In this document: one piece after another, positions 11,576 to 22,449 of the stretch
Layout: each line of letters begins with the position of its first letter
Numbering within the stretch: the first letter of the stretch is position 1
DNA from: Diabrotica undecimpunctata
Lineage: Eukaryota; Arthropoda; Insecta; Coleoptera; Chrysomelidae
Length of the DNA stretch: 64,000 nucleotides
Direction: 5' to 3'
Assembly (NCBI RefSeq): GCF_040954645.1
Contig: NC_092812.1
Span: 4,936,001-5,000,000 of the forward strand
Made by a program: the position numbers and the translations under genes
Notes under the pieces: generated by a model
Databases searched by the model: none
Told to the model about the DNA's origin: nothing
What the model saw: only the letters and a program-made list of their open reading frames with translations

Positions 11576-12430
11576 CCACCAATTTATACTCAACCTCCTA
11601 AAACTCTCTTCTACAAGGTAATAGAAACATACTATATGGATTCAAACCTTCCAGGAAGTATGATCAACAAAATAATTAAAGATAATTCGCCTGCATTTCA
11701 ATCTATTTTTACTGACGGTTTTAAAATTCAAAATAAAACGGGCTGTGCAATATATCACTGAAATTCTGATTACAAAGAATCATGTCGATTGCCCAATGAA
11801 GCTTCAATATATACTGCCGAACTATCAGCTTTATTACTTGCGTTAAAATAATAGCCTCTATTGGTATGAATAATTATATAATTCTAACCGATTGTAGAAG
11901 CATTGTGGACAAACTTACTTCTATCAAAACCACAAAAAAACCTGATTCATATTAAGATAGAAATAAAGAGTTTACAGTATGATATTACTTCCGTAGGTAG
12001 CTCAATTATTATTTGTTGGGTAAAAGGACACTCTGGAATATTAGTAAATGAAGAAGTCGACAAATTAACTAAATCTGCAGCTTTAACCAAACATAATATA
12101 AACAACATACTTCTACTAGTAACAGACATAGATAATATCAGTAAAAACAATTGCAAACAAAGATGGCAACGTTTATACAACCAAAGTACAACTGGAATAA
12201 ACTTTAGAACTTGACAACCACTAATTCTCAATGAGAGATGGTTTAAATATCAGCCAAATAGGTTATTTATAAAAACAATAAACAGAATAGAAGATAAAAC
12301 CACGCACTCACTCCTTCATACAAATACAGCATAGGTATCACTCATAAACTGATAACCCATATTGCTCCTGTGATAAAGTGGGAGATCTACAGCACCTTAT
12401 ATTGGACAGTACAGACAAAGTATCACAATG
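11552..12430 (+). pseudogene. Jockey-type RNase H domain and C-terminus
   Basis: RNase H motifs appear in order: FTDGFK (first Asp), IYTAELSALLLALK (Glu), ILTDCRS (second Asp) and WVKGHSGILVNEEVDKLTKSAA (His/Asp region). A Cys/His segment, YCSCDKVGDLQHLIL, follows near 12,355-12,400. RNase H would degrade the RNA strand after reverse transcription. Frames change at least three times. Confidence 0.82.
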
Positions 12431-12689
12431 ATGTATGAAAAACTAATTAAGCTAAATTGTCCATTGCCTGTCAATTTGAATACAATTATTTTTTCAAATA
12501 ATAAGCAGATATTAAAATGTATCTACGAATATATAACGTCCTGTAAATTTAAATTATAGGTAGTTTTAGGTAATAAAAGTAAAAATTGTAAATATGTCAA
12601 AAACTGAAAAAATGTGTATACGAACTTATTACTCCCTGTAAATTTAGATTATAAATAGGGTTAGGAAATAAAATCCAAACTTGTAACTA

Positions 12690-14159
12690 CCACAAATTAA
12701 TAGTCTGGCTAATTGGATATGCAAAAGCCATTATACAATACAAAAGAGAATAACTAAATAATTGTTAATTATTAATTAAATATTGGAATCGCTTTAAATT
12801 TTACAATTAATAGCTACTATTACCATAACACTAACTAAATGCTTTTTAACATTTTCAGTCTAAAAACTATGCCTTCGATCACTTAAAATTTTTTTGTACA
12901 TTGATTTTGAACGTTTACATCGAAAGATGTGATTGGAGCAAATTTCAGAGCGAATAATAAATCTGGTTCAATTTAGAATTCCTCAGAAAATGTACCATTC
13001 AAAACGTTTTAGCAACATTATGTAAATAAAAACGAAAAATCTTCATTCTTGTCAAAAACCTATTTTATTTTTTTTAATGAATTGACAAGTACTTCCAGGT
13101 GGCGATTTAATTTTTGACTAACATTATCTACTAATTTTAATGACTCACATGAATTTCCTCTTGTCTTTCTAATACGGTAATCGTGATAACTATTAATTTA
13201 TAATTGTTATTGATATATGCGAGTTGTTGTTTCAGTTTAAGATTTTTTAATATGTCTTTTGCTTCTCGATCTCGAATTGCTTCATTACTAATTATATTTC
13301 CCTGCAGTGTTCAAAATAAAAAAAAACTACTCCGGGGCATGTTCTCCAGCTTGTAATTACTGGTTTAGGTGGCAAAGGGACAAAGTCTTTCTTTATATAT
13401 CTGCACCCTCAACGAATCCCTTGCCATAGGCGTGGCCAGTTTTTTTAGTTTGGGTTCTACTGCTGAAAACCGCTCCCTATATGAAGTTGGTTAAAACCCT
13501 CTTTTTTTACTTAATGGATGTATAATGATAAAACGTCTAATTAATGTTAACTAATTTACTTATTTAACTTCAGAATCGGATATATTATTATACATTATTG
13601 CAAATTTAAAGACTTAAAGACACTATAATATATTTTATGCAAATAAAAGATATTTATGTGAATTTACTCCTTTAATGGTCACACAAGATTTGTTAACATT
13701 TTCGCAAACGCTTTCTGGGTAAATATGTAACCCAAGTGTATCTGTACAGAGTATACTTTTCTAATATTTTGTGTTTATTTAAAATTGGTAAATTGTGATT
13801 GAGATATGAATTTCGCTTATCAGTAAGGTATGTACTTTTACTAAAATGCCATTATTGTTATGTATTTGATCCTATAAAAGTAGTTTCGTAAAACGGCAAA
13901 AAACGTATCCCTCAAATTTGAAATATGGTGTAACATCGTTTCCAAAAGTTTTTTGTTAATTCTACGTTTATAAATTGTTTTTCAAAAAATTGAAGACCAT
14001 GATAATCTTTGTTAAAAATCTTTTATAAAATATTTTTAAGCTAACTTTCACCTATTTGAAAATTAAATTTTTTAATGATACGATCATTACACAAATTATT
14101 TGTTTTTCAGCTGTTTAAGAATGAAATGTAAGTACACATATATGACGAATTGCAAAAGT
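12690..14159. other. AT-rich sequence without a recognised gene
   Basis: No coding region or repeat structure was recognised beyond homopolymer runs. Confidence 0.5.
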
Positions 14160-14860
14160 CAATGTGAATGAACCTTTTAGAAATGTTCTCGACGAACAGG
14201 CTGTTTATTCAGATATAGAAGGGGATTATAAGTACATCACTTAGCACCCGTAGTTTCTGTGGTTTTACAACTACTAGAGAAAAAAAAAATTACAACCGTA
14301 GCTCTAGATATCAGTGATTATGACACTGATGAGTCTGACGATGATATAGCTGATACAAATTTTCAAGCCGAAAATATAACAGAGAAACAATTTGTACACG
14401 ACAATTTTGTAACTGATGATACAAGTAGATCTTTGTCAGAAGAAAGTGACAACAAATACGATTTTCGTTTCACCAAAACTAGACAAAACCCAATGCTAAT
14501 ATCTGCATTTTATTTTGACAGAGCTTTTGGAACTAGAGTTAAGGTAGACGTATCTTCACCCCTAAAAATATTTCTAAATTTCTTAGATTTAATGTTTGCA
14601 GTCATTATACAGCAGTCCAATTTATAGGCTGCGGAGAATGGTTTCCAACTTTGTATGTATGAAGAAAAATTAGAAGAATGTTTCGGAATTCTGATATTGA
14701 CAAGAATTCATATTTTATTATTAATTCCTTTATACTGAGATGAGATTTTTGCACCTTAATGATAATACCAAAGGCCAAAAAAAAGCGAGGCTAATATGGA
14801 TAAATTATGTAAGGTTAGACCTCTAATAGATTCTTAAACAAAAGTTACCATGAGGCCTTT
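14160..14860 (+). pseudogene. piggyBac-like transposase, N-terminal remnant
   Basis: An acidic leader (DYDTDESDDDIAD, 14,310-14,360) precedes RQNPMLI...SSPLKIFLNFLDLMFAVIIQQSN, the SPL-x-FFxLF region that begins the piggyBac transposase fold. A stop at 14,627 is followed in frame-shifted form by KLEECFGILI and RFLHLNDNTK, the next two piggyBac blocks, and a weaker continuation of the D-x-L-x-KVRP block. The catalytic DDD core and Cys-rich tail are absent, and no TIR was seen. Confidence 0.68.
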
Positions 14861-14869
14861 TTTCTTAGT

Positions 14870-15755
14870 CAAAATTTGTCAATAGATAAAAGCACGTTTG
14901 GTTTCAGAAGTAGTTTCAAACCTTGCTACAACTATAAGTATCACGTATAATGGAGGTATTGATAATATGTACTCAACATGTTTATTTTCCGTTAAATAAT
15001 AATACTATTTAACTGACAATATATAAACAAAAGATATTTGAAGAAGAAATGAATATTATTTCTGTTTTGAGTAAAACTAGAGGTCGCTGGTTAAATGAAA
15101 TTAGAATAATAATTGAAAATAAAATGCAAGATTTTGACTGAATACATGAACAAAACTAGCAGATACTAATTGTGAATAAATAACGATAAATAGCTAGCTT
15201 AACTCATTGCTGTTATCTGTACAAAGAAAAAGACTTACCTTTAAAATATTGGTGTAATAATTGTAGCCAGTGGAGTAGAGTTGTATTTGTCCGTCGCGGC
15301 TCCATCCTAGGCACAAAAAAGGGACGTCCCGATAAACTCAAGATGATTACTGTATGGTGTCTCGATAGGGAATGTGTTGAGATGGTCAGAAAAACCCTCT
15401 GACTGTTCTTAGGTAGTCTATGGGACAAGTGCGTCAAGTACATGTCCACAAATCGACTCTATTTTATGGCGCTTTTGAGTGGCGATAATTCAACTAAATG
15501 GTCACAGTAATATAATACTTTACAGCTTATTGTGTGCTAGCGACATAATTTTCAAAATAACAAAGAGAAATCAGATTCTTTGCACTTAAAAACACACACA
15601 TGTGTTTGCCAGTCTCACAATGAGATTTTATTGAATAGCAAAAAAATATCTTTTAAAGCAATTAAGTAGTTTGAATATACCATTAAATAAGATTATATCA
15701 TAGTACAGTGATAAAAATATTAAATGTTAAATATGAAAATAAATACTAAATAGAA
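14870..15755. other. AT-rich sequence without a recognised gene
   Basis: Only a 78-codon minus-strand frame (15213-15449) is open; it matches nothing I know and has no supporting context. Confidence 0.5.
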
Positions 15756-15794
15756 GGAAAAAGACAGTTAAGATTTGATTTCACGTATAGTGCC

Positions 15795-15850
15795 GCTGTG
15801 TATCCGCTTGTACGTATTTCGCCCTAAAAGGGCTCCTCAGAACGGCTATT
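15795..15850 (-). ncRNA. Hammerhead-ribozyme-like motif, left arm
   Basis: On the minus strand the core reads CTGAGGA (15834-15840), a 4-bp stem GCCC/GGGC with loop TTTTA, then GAAA (15817-15820). This is the canonical CUGANGA - stem II - GAAA arrangement. The following strand reads TACGTAC, where the right-arm copy has TACGTAT. The base that should be U16.1 is therefore C here. Stem I can form with AAGCGGATA, with one bulge and one mismatch. Confidence 0.62.
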
Positions 15851-16159
15851 CACAGTCGGTCTGAACGTGAAAATAAATTTCTTCTTTCTTTGATCTGTGC
15901 CTTCTAAGAATTGATAAGAAAAAACAGACGTTGATAAAGATGTTAATTAGATTCGCCGTGTCTCTATTAACATCTTTATCAACGTCTGTTTTACCTTTCT
16001 GCAATTCTTAGAAGGCACAGATCAAAAATATGAATTTGGTTTCGAAAATTAGTTTACGGATTTTAATATCAGATGTCGCTATTTGCTTCCATACGAAGCC
16101 ATGTTAGAGTTGCTTCCTAAGACAGAAGAGATTTATTTTCACATTCAGAGCGACTGTAA

Positions 16160-16210
16160 ATAGCCGTTCTGAAAAGCCCTTTTAGGGCGAAATACGTATA
16201 AGCGGATACA
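16160..16210 (+). ncRNA. Hammerhead-ribozyme-like motif, right arm
   Basis: The core reads CTGAAAA (16169-16175; canonical G8 is A), stem II GCCC/GGGC with loop TTTTA (16176-16188), GAAA (16189-16192), the self-complementary ATACGTAT (16192-16199) as a dimer-type stem III, then A at the predicted cleavage position (16200). Stem I pairs 16201-16208 with 16161-16168, with one G-U pair and one mismatch. Short palindromic stem III is what Penelope-type hammerheads show. Confidence 0.6.
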
Positions 16211-16319
16211 CAGACTCATTATACGTGAAATCAAATCTTAACTGTCTTTTTCCTTTTATTCCGATATACTCTGTACGAGAACTAGAAACCAAATTCGCTA
16301 AGGATTTTTGCTTACTTGA

Positions 16320-16480
16320 GGAGATATGTTGTCGAATGTACTTTTCAGATTCCCCATGTCTCTATTAACATCTTTTTCAACGTCTGTTTTGCCTTGCAAT
16401 TCTTAGAAGGCACAGATTAAAGCAAAAATCTGAATGTGGTTTCGAAAATTACTTTACGGATTTTAAATACTAAATACTTT
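16320..16480 (+). repeat. Partial direct copy of the palindrome's inner unit
   Basis: Sequence from about 16,360 (attaacatctttttcaacg) to 16,470 repeats the segment 15,966-16,070, including the aattcttagaaggcacag box and the tttcgaaaatta...tttacgg stretch. The hammerhead-bearing outer part is missing from this copy. Confidence 0.7.
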
Positions 16481-17140
16481 CCCAAACATTCTCCCGCTTC
16501 AATAACGAATGTTTTTAAGAACAGCTGAAAGTATAAGTGTAAAGAAGAGACATAAAAAAATCGATGTACTAATAAAGAACTAAGAAGGAATAGAATACGG
16601 ATTGACAAATAAGGGGCGGCATATTTTGACCACAGGACATTGTTGGATGCCATCTGAAGCTATGCTCAGATTAACAACGCGTACAATGCCATCATTTAAA
16701 AAGAATAGCATCAAGTAAGTAGAATTTTTCGACCTACTAAAATAGGAAGGCTGTGACAAACATAATACCGTTGGCCTCTTTTCCTATAAGAATTCCGTGG
16801 GGTGAGAAAAAACAAGAAGAAGAATAGCGTCGAAATCTCGGCGTGCTGTCGCATTTCAGCATAGAGTCTTCGACGACACCCGAGGAGTAATGATATTTCG
16901 ACGAGCTTTACGGTAGGAAAATGTCAGTTTGGTGAAAATTGTAACAATTTTGCCGGTCATAAAACACGACTAACACAATCAGAGAGGTTTTGATTAGAAG
17001 GCATATAATGCCGAGTAAAGTGTGGTATCAGTTCTTGCATGTATTTAATAAGATTGACAATTTATTAGTAGAAAAATGAGCTCAAGGGAACGCAATCGAC
17101 GAATCAGACCAAACATCAGAAGATCGAATGAAAAACTCTT
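16480..17140. other. No recognised gene
   Basis: Only short chance frames. A low-similarity continuation of the repeat unit may extend to about 16,680. Confidence 0.45.
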
Positions 17141-17291
17141 TGACATATGTGACTAGATCAGCCAGCAATATGGCTGCAAGAGCTCCAATCTTATCGAATT
17201 AGAACGAGCATGAAAACTGGATGAGACTTGTTGACAAAAGTGATTAGATCAGTCAGCAGTATAGCCGTCAAGAGCTCCGATTTTGCGATAG
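17141..17291 (+). repeat. Direct repeat pair, unit A
   Basis: Segments 17141-17202 and 17232-17291, spaced 91 bp, share the cores agatcagccagca/agatcagtcagca and aagagctccaat/aagagctccgat. Divergence is clear but the order of matches is colinear. Confidence 0.7.
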
Positions 17292-17647
17292 ATGGTCTTG
17301 TGTAGAAATAACACTAGACATGTAACACATACAAGTACAGAGGTCAGTTGTATCTGTTCAGATGTTTTATCATCCCATAAGACATTAAGGTACCACAACG
17401 GTTGTAGAAGACGTTTGACTAGCAAAAAGATATTAAAAAATAAAAACAAGAGGATAGAAAAAAATACGACTGATTTACGAACGAGTAGCCCGCTTTGTAC
17501 AAGGTTTGTCAACGGGACGAAAAGAATAAGAAAAGAAGTCAGTCGTAGGATCCCATTTTAGGCCTAGCAGTGTAACAATGGAAGGTTCCTCTTTGTCAAT
17601 GGACAACATGTCAAAATATCCAAGCCAAAACCTTGAAAATAAACCAA

Positions 17648-17862
17648 GATGGTTGCTGACGTTGTTGATTTGTCTAGCGGAAAACCATTAAGTTTTAAAA
17701 GCTAAGCGAGTGCTCACTGCAGAAGGTGAACAGATAAAAGAGAAACACTTGAAGCGTGATTCTGACGGAAGGCCGTCGAGATGGTTGCTAGCACATTGCC
17801 TAGAGCAAAAACCATCGAGCTTTAGAAGCAGAATAAGTGCTTACTGCAGAAAGTAAATAAAA
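17648..17862 (+). repeat. Direct repeat pair, unit B
   Basis: Segments 17648-17735 and 17779-17862, spaced about 131 bp, share agatggttgct, aaaaccat, gagtgctcactgcagaa versus aagtgcttactgcagaa, and a common 3' end. Confidence 0.7.
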
Positions 17863-18408
17863 AGAGTCACTCTTGTAGAGTTTTTAAGCGAAATAAAACG
17901 AAAATGAAGTGCCGTAAGTAACGGTACGAAATAAAAACTCTTGGAGAGGTTTAAAAAATCTGATCTCCAGAGAACCCCTTTATAGTTTCAAAATTCCTTA
18001 TTTACTTTAATTTGTCGATACGTTTGCTTTATATCTCAGATGAAACAACAACGAAAATATCAAAAATTAAGTAAAGAACTAGGTGCCCTTTTAGGACTGG
18101 TATAAAAAGCGTCAATTGGTGACACACTTCGAACGTCATATAGATTGGCGTCGAAGCTAGTACGAATTTTGCAAAGAAGTGAAATAAAATTTTTTTTTTA
18201 AACTGTGTAAGAGTAATAGGAAATAGACGATTTAAAATCGATTGAGATTCGGGATTTTCCTGAAACGATCCTGTAGCATACAAAACGACGATGCATGAGA
18301 ATAACGAATAAGTATCGAAAAGAAAAGAGAAAAAAGATAAATAAAGAGGATTGGGTTGTAAAACTGAAATAACAGAAAAACTGCCTGTTGACTTTCGGAA
18401 AATCAACA

Positions 18409-18533
18409 ACTTAGAAATATTCTTAACGAGCTTGGTCGTATTGGGACAAAACTAATATGTTTAGACATGTTGAAAATTACCGCATTAGAAATATCCTTTA
18501 GGAGCTTGAACGTCGCGGGACAAAACTAACAGG
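18409..18533 (+). repeat. Direct repeat pair, unit C
   Basis: Segments 18409-18458 and 18483-18533, spaced 74 bp, share ttagaaatat, gagcttg and gggacaaaactaa. Confidence 0.7.
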
Positions 18534-18883
18534 TGCCTACTGTCTTCGACTTCCCAAAACCGTTGTAAAAAGGATCTATATTTTATCCATAGCAAGATAC
18601 GAATTCTAAGAAAGCTGCCAAAAACATATTTGATATGTATCAACCACGTGAAAAGAAATAGAAATAGACACATTAAATGTGGTTGTGTAGCAAAATTAGA
18701 AATGTTGGCATTTGTTAACAAACGAAGAAAAACACGATGCCTTGATTCGCAAACCGTACATTCGTCGCTCCAAATAAGGTGAAATCAGGCAGCGTATACA
18801 AGAATTATGTGGTTTAACCAACAAAAAAAGTTCTTGGAGCTGTTAAGTCATACAAAATACAAACATCTGTATTAAGGATGAAA

Positions 18884-19545
18884 TCTACAAGAATCTACAG
18901 ATCGCATCAGAATTCCTACAAAATAACATACAGTTTAGTCAAAAAATGGTTAAAAAAGTGTAGAATTAAATCGAATGAGCTAAAGTCGATACATCTAACA
19001 TTTACAACCCGTAGAGGAACATGTCCACCAGTATGTATTAACTGCAAACAAATACCACAGAAAGATGATGTGAACTACCTTGAGATTCGCCTGGATAAAA
19101 GACTGACCTGAAGAAAACACACATTTTCCAAAAGAAAACAACTGGGTTATAAAGTGAAAGACATATACTCGCTAATAGGAAACAATCTCAGTTAATAACT
19201 CAAAATAAATTACTCCTATATAAAACGTTGTTAAAGCCAGTATGGACCTATGGGATAGAACTGTGGGGAACAGCGGCAAATTGTAATCAAAATTATACAA
19301 TTCCAATACAGTTCCAATCCCAAATACTAAGCATGGTTTTAAGTATACCGTGGTTTATCACCAACAACGCCGTACATCGAGATGCAGAAATAACTTATGT
19401 AAAGGAAGAAATTACATATCGAATAAAAAAATACAAGGACCGATTGCGGGAACTCCCAAATCACCTATAAAAGAATTTGATGCAAATGCGTGCAGTGCAT
19501 AGATTAGAATTTAAACTACCTAGCGATCTAGTGTGAGCAAACAAA
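18884..19545 (+). pseudogene. Jockey-clade ORF2 C-terminal fragment
   Basis: The translation begins at SLVKKWLKKCRIKSNELKSIHLTFTTRR, the segment just after the RT palm. It continues with VNYLEIRLDKRLT (the YLG-x-LD box, Gly changed to Glu), LKPVWTYGIELWGTA, and the post-RT region with RFQSQ-like QFQSQILSMV, PWFITNNAVHRD and KYKDRL, ending near HRLEFKLPSDLV. RT catalytic core and endonuclease are absent, as expected for 5' truncation. Stops fall at about 19,110 and 19,470. Confidence 0.8.
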
Positions 19546-20574
19546 AAGTTTAGTGCCTATCATGTTTTTCCCAGAATCAATAATAATAGTATAATGTACT
19601 AGGAGTGGCATATTATTGGATATGTTAGCCACATGTCAATAGTTTAACCGACATAAATATTACTTAATGTTTACTTTGTAAAAAATGCAGACTGTAATAA
19701 ACTGGGATGACAATAAAAAAATCTGAAGGAAAAACTACATATCAATGCCAAGATAAAAGAAGTGCGAAAACTTAGAAAGCCTAGTAACAACAGAAAATTA
19801 CTAGGAAGAAGGAAAAATAATTCTACACAAAATAAAGCTGACACTAAAGGAAAATGAAAATATCTGTATCAAAAACGACCAAATTAATGAAAAGCTGAAA
19901 ATTGAAAATAAAGGTTATGAAAAAAGTCTAAACAAATATCCTTCTTGTCTTGATTTTTTCATATGTTCAACGAGTTGTTTTTTTTAAACATTGTTTTACT
20001 TTACTTACTTGTTTTGGAAAAGTTTTCACTTTAGATATTTTGGTTCCTTTAAGATGTATAAATCCCTTCAGCTATCTGTTCCCTTGCTCACACTTTTCAT
20101 TTCTATCAGTATTCGTATGTTTTTGATATTTTGAGGGTCCTGCTTCCTTATTATTTTTGTATAAATTTTTTTTCTTCTGATTTTATCTGAATTCTTATTT
20201 TTTGCGATACTATTTTGATTTTGCTTTTAACTTTTCTGGTATTCCAATTCTTCTCAACCGATCAGAGGTCCTTATCCGTCCCCGTCTCGAGAAGAACAAA
20301 ACTGCCACAAAATGTTTACTTGAACTTTTATTTTCAGAATTTGTCAACACAGCCAGCGTGTTTTTGGATTATCGCTTCCTATTGGTTTTTCATTTTTTCA
20401 TTCAGGAACATTACTTTAGATTAGTTTAGCCCTCTTAATTTATATTATTACCTACGGCTTTGCAAATTGTTAAATTGAAAATTCGCTACACACACTTAAC
20501 TTCGCAATATTTTTAACACCACGTCGGTCGTCAAGCTATGACTTAAGTTACATATTGGATTTTAAATGTAGGGT
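19546..20574. other. AT-rich sequence without a recognised gene
   Basis: Includes Lys-rich and T-rich stretches but no recognisable domain. The two overlapping frames at 20202-20429 look like chance. Confidence 0.5.
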
Positions 20575-21452
20575 TATAAGCCCACATATTGAAAATCATA
20601 AAATTTATAGTAAAATAAATTACCTCGGGGTAATATTAGACTAAAGGTTTATTTGGAATCAGCACATAGAAGGAATAACTAAAAAAGCGGTAACTAAGTT
20701 AATGGTAGTAACACACACTCATGAAAAATATGAAGTTTTAAATAAGATATGTTATATCGGATATATATTATGATGGTAAAACCACCAATTATATATGAAT
20801 CAGTGGTATATTGGCCAAAGATGCAGCAAACATTGCTATCCTCAAATTATTCAAGGTAAAAAAACTTGCCTGTCTTGAAATGACAGTGGATCTGACAAAC
20901 AGCAGCTATGGAGGCTCTACTGGACCTCCCTTCCGTGCATATCATTATAAGCAGGACGGCAGGAAGCAAAAAAATCTGAACAATATAATAGTTATATTAG
21001 GACATAGTAAAATTATAAACACAATCAGGGACACCGAGTCTATGATGATTTCTGACCATATGGTACCCAGATACATGCCTAAAGTAATATTTCAAGTAGA
21101 CATTATTTGTCCACGAGAGGAATGGACAGATGTGTCTAAAACTGCAAAAGGGACGGGTGCACATGATATAAATGCACGGGGGTAATGATATAAATTTAAA
21201 AATATACTTCCTTTCGAAAAGACCATACTTCGGCACTCAGGAAGAGATTTATGCAATCTCGCATAGTGTCAGAAAAATTAACATTAGATCTTTTGGATAA
21301 AGTGGATCAATGCATGCATATATAGCCATTGGCGCTCTTTCAAGCCCTAACGTGAACTCTAGGGTAATAGAAGAATGGCGGGAAGAGCTCGACATACTGG
21401 CAAAAAATAACAATGTCACACTGGTATGGGTTTTAGGTCACCAGGAAACACA
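20575..21452 (+). pseudogene. I/R1/LOA-like LINE: post-RT region and RNase H (first piece)
   Basis: NYLGVILD-stop-RFIWNQHI opens the post-RT block (near 20,620). YWPKMQQ, KKLACLEMT and ALLDLPP-like GSTGPPF then follow the order of R1/LOA-type elements, with a DTESMMISDHMVPRYMPK segment before RNase H. The RNase H end reads SSPNVNSRVIEEWREELDILAKNNNVTLVWVLGHQETH and is cut by a minus-strand LINE. The run of His codons after it belongs to that LINE's (ATG)n tail. Several stops. Confidence 0.72.
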
Positions 21453-22346
21453 TCATCATCATCATCTTGGTGCTACAGCCCTTAGAGGGCCTCGACCTTC
21501 TCAAGCTTTCTACGCCATTCTATTCTGTCCCTCGCTTGCATTTTCCAGTTGCCGACTCCGATCTTCTCGGCATCTTATGTTACCCCGTCCATCCACCTTA
21601 GCTTTGGTCTACCCCGCCTTCTCATTCCTACGGGTTGCGTTGTTAGAATCTTTTTTATCATATTTGACTCAGGGGCCCGGGCTACATGTCCTGCCCACTG
21701 CAGGCGGTTTCGCTTAATTATAGTGGTAATATCTTTACCATCAAACGTATGCTTGTAGATATTCTGCAGTTCAAAGTTATATCTACGCCTCCATACTCCG
21801 TTCTCACAGACCGCTCCGAATATCTTGCATAGCACCTTTCTTTCAAAAATGGATAGAGCGGATTCATCTGTTTTCGTTAGCGTCCATGCCTCTGATCCAT
21901 ATGTGAGAACGGGGACTATCAGTGTTCTATACAGCCTTATACGAGTTTTTTGAGACAGACGTTTGTTAGCTAAGTACTTTGATAGACCATGATAACACCA
22001 GTTTGCAATTATTATTCGCCTTTTTATTTCCTCAGATGTGTTATTATTGGGGTTAACCGATGTCCCTAGATATATGAACTCTTTGACTGCTTCGAAGTTT
22101 TGGTCATTGATGATTAAATTTGTGTCAACATTTCCAGCTCTTGTGTTTATGTTAGTCGCCATGAATTTGGTTTTATTTTGATTTATCTGTAACCCCATTC
22201 GTTCTGCTGCTGCTACTAGCTCGGTTAGGATTTCCGCAGTTCTCGCCCTAGTTCTTGTTATAATGTCCACGTCATCTGCATATGCTAGAATTTGGACTGA
22301 TCTATTAAATATTGTTCCCTTGCTATCTAAATTAGCGTCTCGTACA
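21453..22346 (-). mobile_element. RTE-like LINE C, 5'-truncated
   Basis: TSD accaggaaacaca at 21440-21452 and 22347-22359 (13 bp, perfect). The 3' end is an ATG repeat read on the minus strand, adjacent to 21,453. Only the last about 0.9 kb of the element was inserted. Confidence 0.9.
21575..22346 (-). pseudogene. LINE C reverse transcriptase C-terminal half
   Basis: Open from the truncation point to about 21,575: QILAYADDVDIITR (intact YADD), then TKFMAT, FIYLGTSV, VPVLTYGSEAWTLTK, FERKVLCKIFGAVCENGVWRRRYNFEL and RRRGRPKLRW. The frame is open but lacks the endonuclease and the first half of the RT, so it cannot act alone. The first few codons of the apparent ORF (above 22,346) are host sequence, not LINE. 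Confidence 0.88.
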
Positions 22347-22359
22347 ACCAGGAAACACA

Positions 22360-22448
22360 CGACAATGAAAAAGCTGGTAAACTTACCAGAAGAGTATTAG
22401 CTACAACATACTTCGGTCCAGAGCTGGCCGTAGAAGTACCAAAAAGTA
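22360..22448 (+). pseudogene. I/R1/LOA-like RNase H (second piece)
   Basis: Directly after the TSD copy the host element continues with DNEKAGKLTRRV and YFGPELAVEVPKSTV, the end of RNase H and the post-RNase H region in R1/LOA-type proteins. It then ends abruptly against the 3' side of another minus-strand LINE. Confidence 0.75.
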
Positions 22449-22449
22449 C

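Larger units (their letters stand above)
760..12690 (+). mobile_element. Jockey-type LINE, decayed and split by nested insertions
   Basis: Five plus-strand pieces follow the order of a Jockey-type element: gag-like ORF1 (911-1114, then 4249-5112), endonuclease start (5360-5625), post-polymerase RT region (5820-6058, then 11201-11575) and RNase H (11552-12430). The 3' untranslated region holds a unit of about 96 bp present twice (near 12,537-12,591 and 12,633-12,688). Two LINEs interrupt it, each flanked by a TSD: 9 bp at 1106-1114/4240-4248 and 13 bp at 6046-6058/11201-11213. The RT core between about 5,625 and 5,820 is missing, so this copy is internally deleted as well as split. End points are approximate. 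Confidence 0.8.
15756..16253. repeat. Long imperfect palindrome carrying two hammerhead-like motifs
   Basis: Outer arms 15756-15789 and 16220-16253 are perfect reverse complements. Inner arms 15893-15952 and 15966-16023 pair around a loop of about 15 bases. The right arm holds about 130 extra bases (16,025-16,155) that the left lacks. Each arm also contains a hammerhead-like motif. Such a layout could be two Penelope-type terminal repeats head to head, or a non-autonomous foldback element. Confidence 0.8.

Noticed and set aside
15213..15449. 78-codon minus-strand frame
   Set aside because: No recognisable domain; length is within chance.
21310..21717. 135-codon frame with a run of histidines
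   Set aside because: Artefact of the junction between an RNase H fragment and the reversed (ATG)n tail of LINE C.
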